From Gemmatimonadota bacterium (GTDB taxonomy: Bacteria; Gemmatimonadota; Gemmatimonadetes; Longimicrobiales; Gaopeijiaceae): a DNA stretch of 7,267 nucleotides. Shown piece by piece: positions 5,617 to 7,267 of the stretch. The notes below the pieces were generated by a model, which was not told the DNA's origin, made no database searches, and saw only the letters and a list, made by a program, of their open reading frames with translations. Location of the stretch: contig JACQVC010000069.1 of NCBI GenBank assembly GCA_016209995.1, forward strand, positions 1-7,267, given 5' to 3'. The position numbers and the translations under genes are program-made. Every line of letters starts with the position of its first letter. The stretch's first letter is position 1.

Positions 5617-6684
5617 ATGCCAGATACGCCACTTCCGCCCAGCACTCCAACGGCCCAGGGCCGCCGCAAGTCGCCGGTCTGGGCCCGCTGGAGCGACGAG
5701 AAGCTCCTCGACCTTCGCATCTGCGACCTCGGCGTCACTATCGAGGGCACGCAGCTCGAGCGCCGCATCGCGGAGCTGAACCACGAGCTCGACGCGCGCG
5801 GTATCCGCTTTCGTCCCCATTTCTGGTTGTCCGAAGAGTGGTTCACGCCGGACGACGTGCCCGGCGTGGCCATCCCCTTCTATCTCGCGCATGCGCGGCT
5901 GGCACGACTCGAGATGAGCCAGATGCTCGAGGTGGAAGGCGGCACCAAAGCGTGGTGCATGCGGATCCTGCGGCACGAGATCGGCCACGCGATCGACCAC
6001 GCCTACCAGCTGCACCGCAAGCGCCGGCGTCAGAAACTGTTCGGCAGCTCCTCGGTCGAGTATCCCGAGTACTACGCGCCCAAACCGTACAGCAAGAGCT
6101 TCGTGCTTCACCTCGACTCCTGGTACGCCCAGAGCCACCCGGACGAGGACTTCGCCGAAACGTTCGCCGTCTGGCTGACCCCGCACTCGCAGTGGCGCAA
6201 GCGGTACGCCGACTGGCCCATCGCCCTCAAGAAGCTCGAATACATGGACGAGCTGATGCGCGAGACGAGCCAGCGCGAGCCGGTCGTGACCAGTCAGGCC
6301 GTCGTCGATCCGGTATCCCGGATCCGCAAGACCCTGCGCCAGCACTACCGCCGCAAGCGCAGGCACTACGGCCTCGACTATCCCAGCTTCTACGACAGCG
6401 ACCTGCGTAAGCTCTTCTCCGACTCCGAGGAGTTCGCGCAGAACATGCCGGCTGCGCAGTTCCTGAAACGGAACCGGCGCGAGGTCCGGCGTCTGGTGGG
6501 CCGCTGGACCGCCATCTATCAGTACACGATCGATCAGGTGCTCGAGGACATGATCGCACGCTGCACGGAACTGAACCTGCGGCTGCGGGGCTCCGAGGAG
6601 CGGACCCGGATGGACTTCTCCGTGCTGCTGACCGTGCAAGCGATGAACTACCTGCACAGCGGCCGCCACCGGCTGGCGCTATGA
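5617..6684 (+). CDS. Putative cytoplasmic zinc-dependent metallopeptidase (HEIGHAIDH)
   Basis: The 355-residue protein has no signal peptide or membrane helix, so it is probably cytoplasmic. After a variable N-terminus (about 20 residues) comes the conserved part: WSDEKLLDLRICDLGV, ERRIAELNHELDARGIRFRP, then FWLSEEWF. The catalytic signature is HEIGHAIDH (120-128), with H120 and H124 as zinc ligands and E121 as the base. E181, in DEDFAETFAVWLTP, probably supplies the third ligand as in gluzincins. A basic C-terminal helical region (about 225-355) is rich in Arg, Lys and Tyr. I recognise this as a family annotated as putative zinc-binding metallopeptidase in Planctomycetota and other environmental bacteria; to my knowledge no substrate is established. 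ATG 5617 lacks a Shine-Dalgarno, but no better in-frame start exists before the conserved region. Its stop overlaps the ATG of the ATP-grasp gene as ATGA, so the two are probably translationally coupled. Confidence 0.75.
   Translation: MPDTPLPPSTPTAQGRRKSPVWARWSDEKLLDLRICDLGVTIEGTQLERRIAELNHELDARGIRFRPHFWLSEEWFTPDDVPGVAIPFYLAHARLARLEMSQMLEVEGGTKAWCMRILRHEIGHAIDHAYQLHRKRRRQKLFGSSSVEYPEYYAPKPYSKSFVLHLDSWYAQSHPDEDFAETFAVWLTPHSQWRKRYADWPIALKKLEYMDELMRETSQREPVVTSQAVVDPVSRIRKTLRQHYRRKRRHYGLDYPSFYDSDLRKLFSDSEEFAQNMPAAQFLKRNRREVRRLVGRWTAIYQYTIDQVLEDMIARCTELNLRLRGSEERTRMDFSVLLTVQAMNYLHSGRHRLAL
6681..6684 (+). promoter_or_regulatory. ATGA stop-start overlap
   Basis: The ATG of the ATP-grasp gene (6681-6683) overlaps the TGA of the peptidase gene (6682-6684). 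No strong Shine-Dalgarno precedes it, so reinitiation by the terminating ribosome is the likely start mode. That would keep the two products in step. Confidence 0.6.
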
Positions 6685-7267
6685 AGAAGCTGCGCGTGCT
6701 GGCCTTGATGCACGACCACCTGGTGCCGCCGGAAGACGTGTCCGGCGTCGATCTCGCCACGGCCAAGTGGAAGACCGAGTTCGACGTCACCAGCACGCTC
6801 AGGGAGCTGGGACACGACGTGCGCGTGCTGGGGGTCAAGGATGATCTCGGCGTGATCCGCCAGGCCGTCGACGAGTTCAAGCCGCACATCGCGTTCAACC
6901 TGATGGAGGCGTTTCACGATGTGGGCGTCTTCGACATGAACGTCGTCAGCTACCTCGAGCTGCTGCGCCTGCCGTACACAGGCTGCAACCCGCGCGGCAT
7001 GGTGCTCACGCGGGACAAAGCGCTCTCGAAGAAGCTCATGGCCTTTCACCGCATTCCGGTGCCGGAGTTCGCCGTGATCCATCGGGAGCGCACCATCAAG
7101 CTCTCGCGACGCCTCCACTTCCCGGTCATCGTCAAGCCACTCACCCAGCAGTCGTCCGTCGGCATCTCCCAAGCGTCGGTGGTCGAGGACGACGCGAGTC
7201 TGCGCGAGCGCGTGCGGTTCATCCACGAGTCGGTAGGCACCGATGCCATCCTGGAGCAGTTCATCGA
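6681..7267 (+). CDS. ATP-grasp ligase related to D-alanine-D-alanine ligase (C-terminus beyond window)
   Basis: The frame is open for 195 codons from ATG 6681 to the window edge. It begins with a pre-ATP-grasp Rossmann-like domain (KKLRVLALMHDHLVPP, WKTEFDVTSTLRELGHDVRV) with FNLMEAF and YLELLRLPYTGCNPRGM. A central domain follows with DK (112-113), ALSKKLMAFHRIPVPEF and FPVIVKPLTQQSSVGIS, where K152 would bind ATP and SSVGIS corresponds to the glycine-rich loop. ATP-grasp ligases activate a carboxylate as an acyl-phosphate and join it to an amine. The carboxylate-activating and magnesium-binding residues near the C-terminus lie outside the window. The N-terminal part (WKTEFDV...GVKDDLGVIRQAVDEFKPHIAFNL) differs from housekeeping Ddl proteins and marks a branch I associate with uncharacterised peptide or amide ligases, often more than one copy per locus. 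Coupling to the peptidase by the ATGA overlap suggests a shared pathway rather than cell-wall D-Ala-D-Ala synthesis. Confidence 0.85.
   Translation, partial: MKKLRVLALMHDHLVPPEDVSGVDLATAKWKTEFDVTSTLRELGHDVRVLGVKDDLGVIRQAVDEFKPHIAFNLMEAFHDVGVFDMNVVSYLELLRLPYTGCNPRGMVLTRDKALSKKLMAFHRIPVPEFAVIHRERTIKLSRRLHFPVIVKPLTQQSSVGISQASVVEDDASLRERVRFIHESVGTDAILEQFI

Noticed and set aside
5121..6410. A 429-codon plus-strand frame overlapping both the TPR-like and peptidase genes
   Set aside because: Its translation is dominated by Arg, Pro, Gly and His with no domain, and it overlaps two well-supported genes in another frame.
5041..6669. A 542-codon open frame on the minus strand opposite the TPR-like and peptidase genes
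   Set aside because: It is an antisense shadow typical of GC-rich coding DNA. The translation is His/Val/Gly/Arg-rich with no recognisable domain, while the opposite strand encodes a clear HExxH protein with conserved motifs.

Overview
The window is GC-rich throughout, with densely packed bacterial genes. A TonB-like protein, a class III-signal pilin and a likely lipoprotein point to a Gram-negative (diderm) bacterium. The TonB-like protein and the coiled-coil matrixin recall proteins I associate with Gemmatimonadota, Eisenbacteria-like or myxobacterial lineages. That is an impression from protein style, not a classification. I see no rRNA, tRNA, CRISPR array, transposase or integrase.

Layout. 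(1) Positions 1-623 on the minus strand hold the N-terminal 207 codons of a TonB-like protein that runs off the left edge. (2) A 337-bp divergent spacer follows, then a secreted or membrane-anchored matrixin-type zinc metalloprotease (961-1980, +) with a long coiled-coil insert. (3) Next is a short pilin-like protein with an N-terminal methylation motif (2149-2547, +). A hairpin followed by a T-run lies between it and the protease. (4) Converging on the pilin is a small protein with a zinc ribbon, one transmembrane helix and an extracytoplasmic domain (2620-3120, -). (5) A 377-bp gene-free stretch separates it from a 430-residue Nramp-superfamily transporter (3498-4790, -) whose TM1 and TM6 metal-site motifs are not canonical. 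(6) Diverging from the transporter is a rightward cluster: a TPR-like probable lipoprotein (5065-5499), apparently cut short by an in-frame TAG; a cytoplasmic HExxH metallopeptidase-like protein (5617-6684); and, overlapping it by ATGA, a D-alanine-D-alanine-ligase-like ATP-grasp enzyme (6681 to beyond the right edge).

How the genes may work together. The left half encodes envelope proteins that do not obviously share a pathway. The clearest functional unit is the peptidase/ATP-grasp pair at the right. A predicted amide-bond-forming ligase is translationally coupled to a predicted amide-bond-hydrolysing enzyme, both without signal peptides. This suggests cytoplasmic synthesis, trimming or recycling of an unknown peptide-like or amide-containing molecule. 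It is the best candidate here for an uncharacterised system, but its downstream partners lie outside the window. The other main points are the apparent nonsense codon in the lipoprotein gene and the altered metal site of the Nramp homologue.
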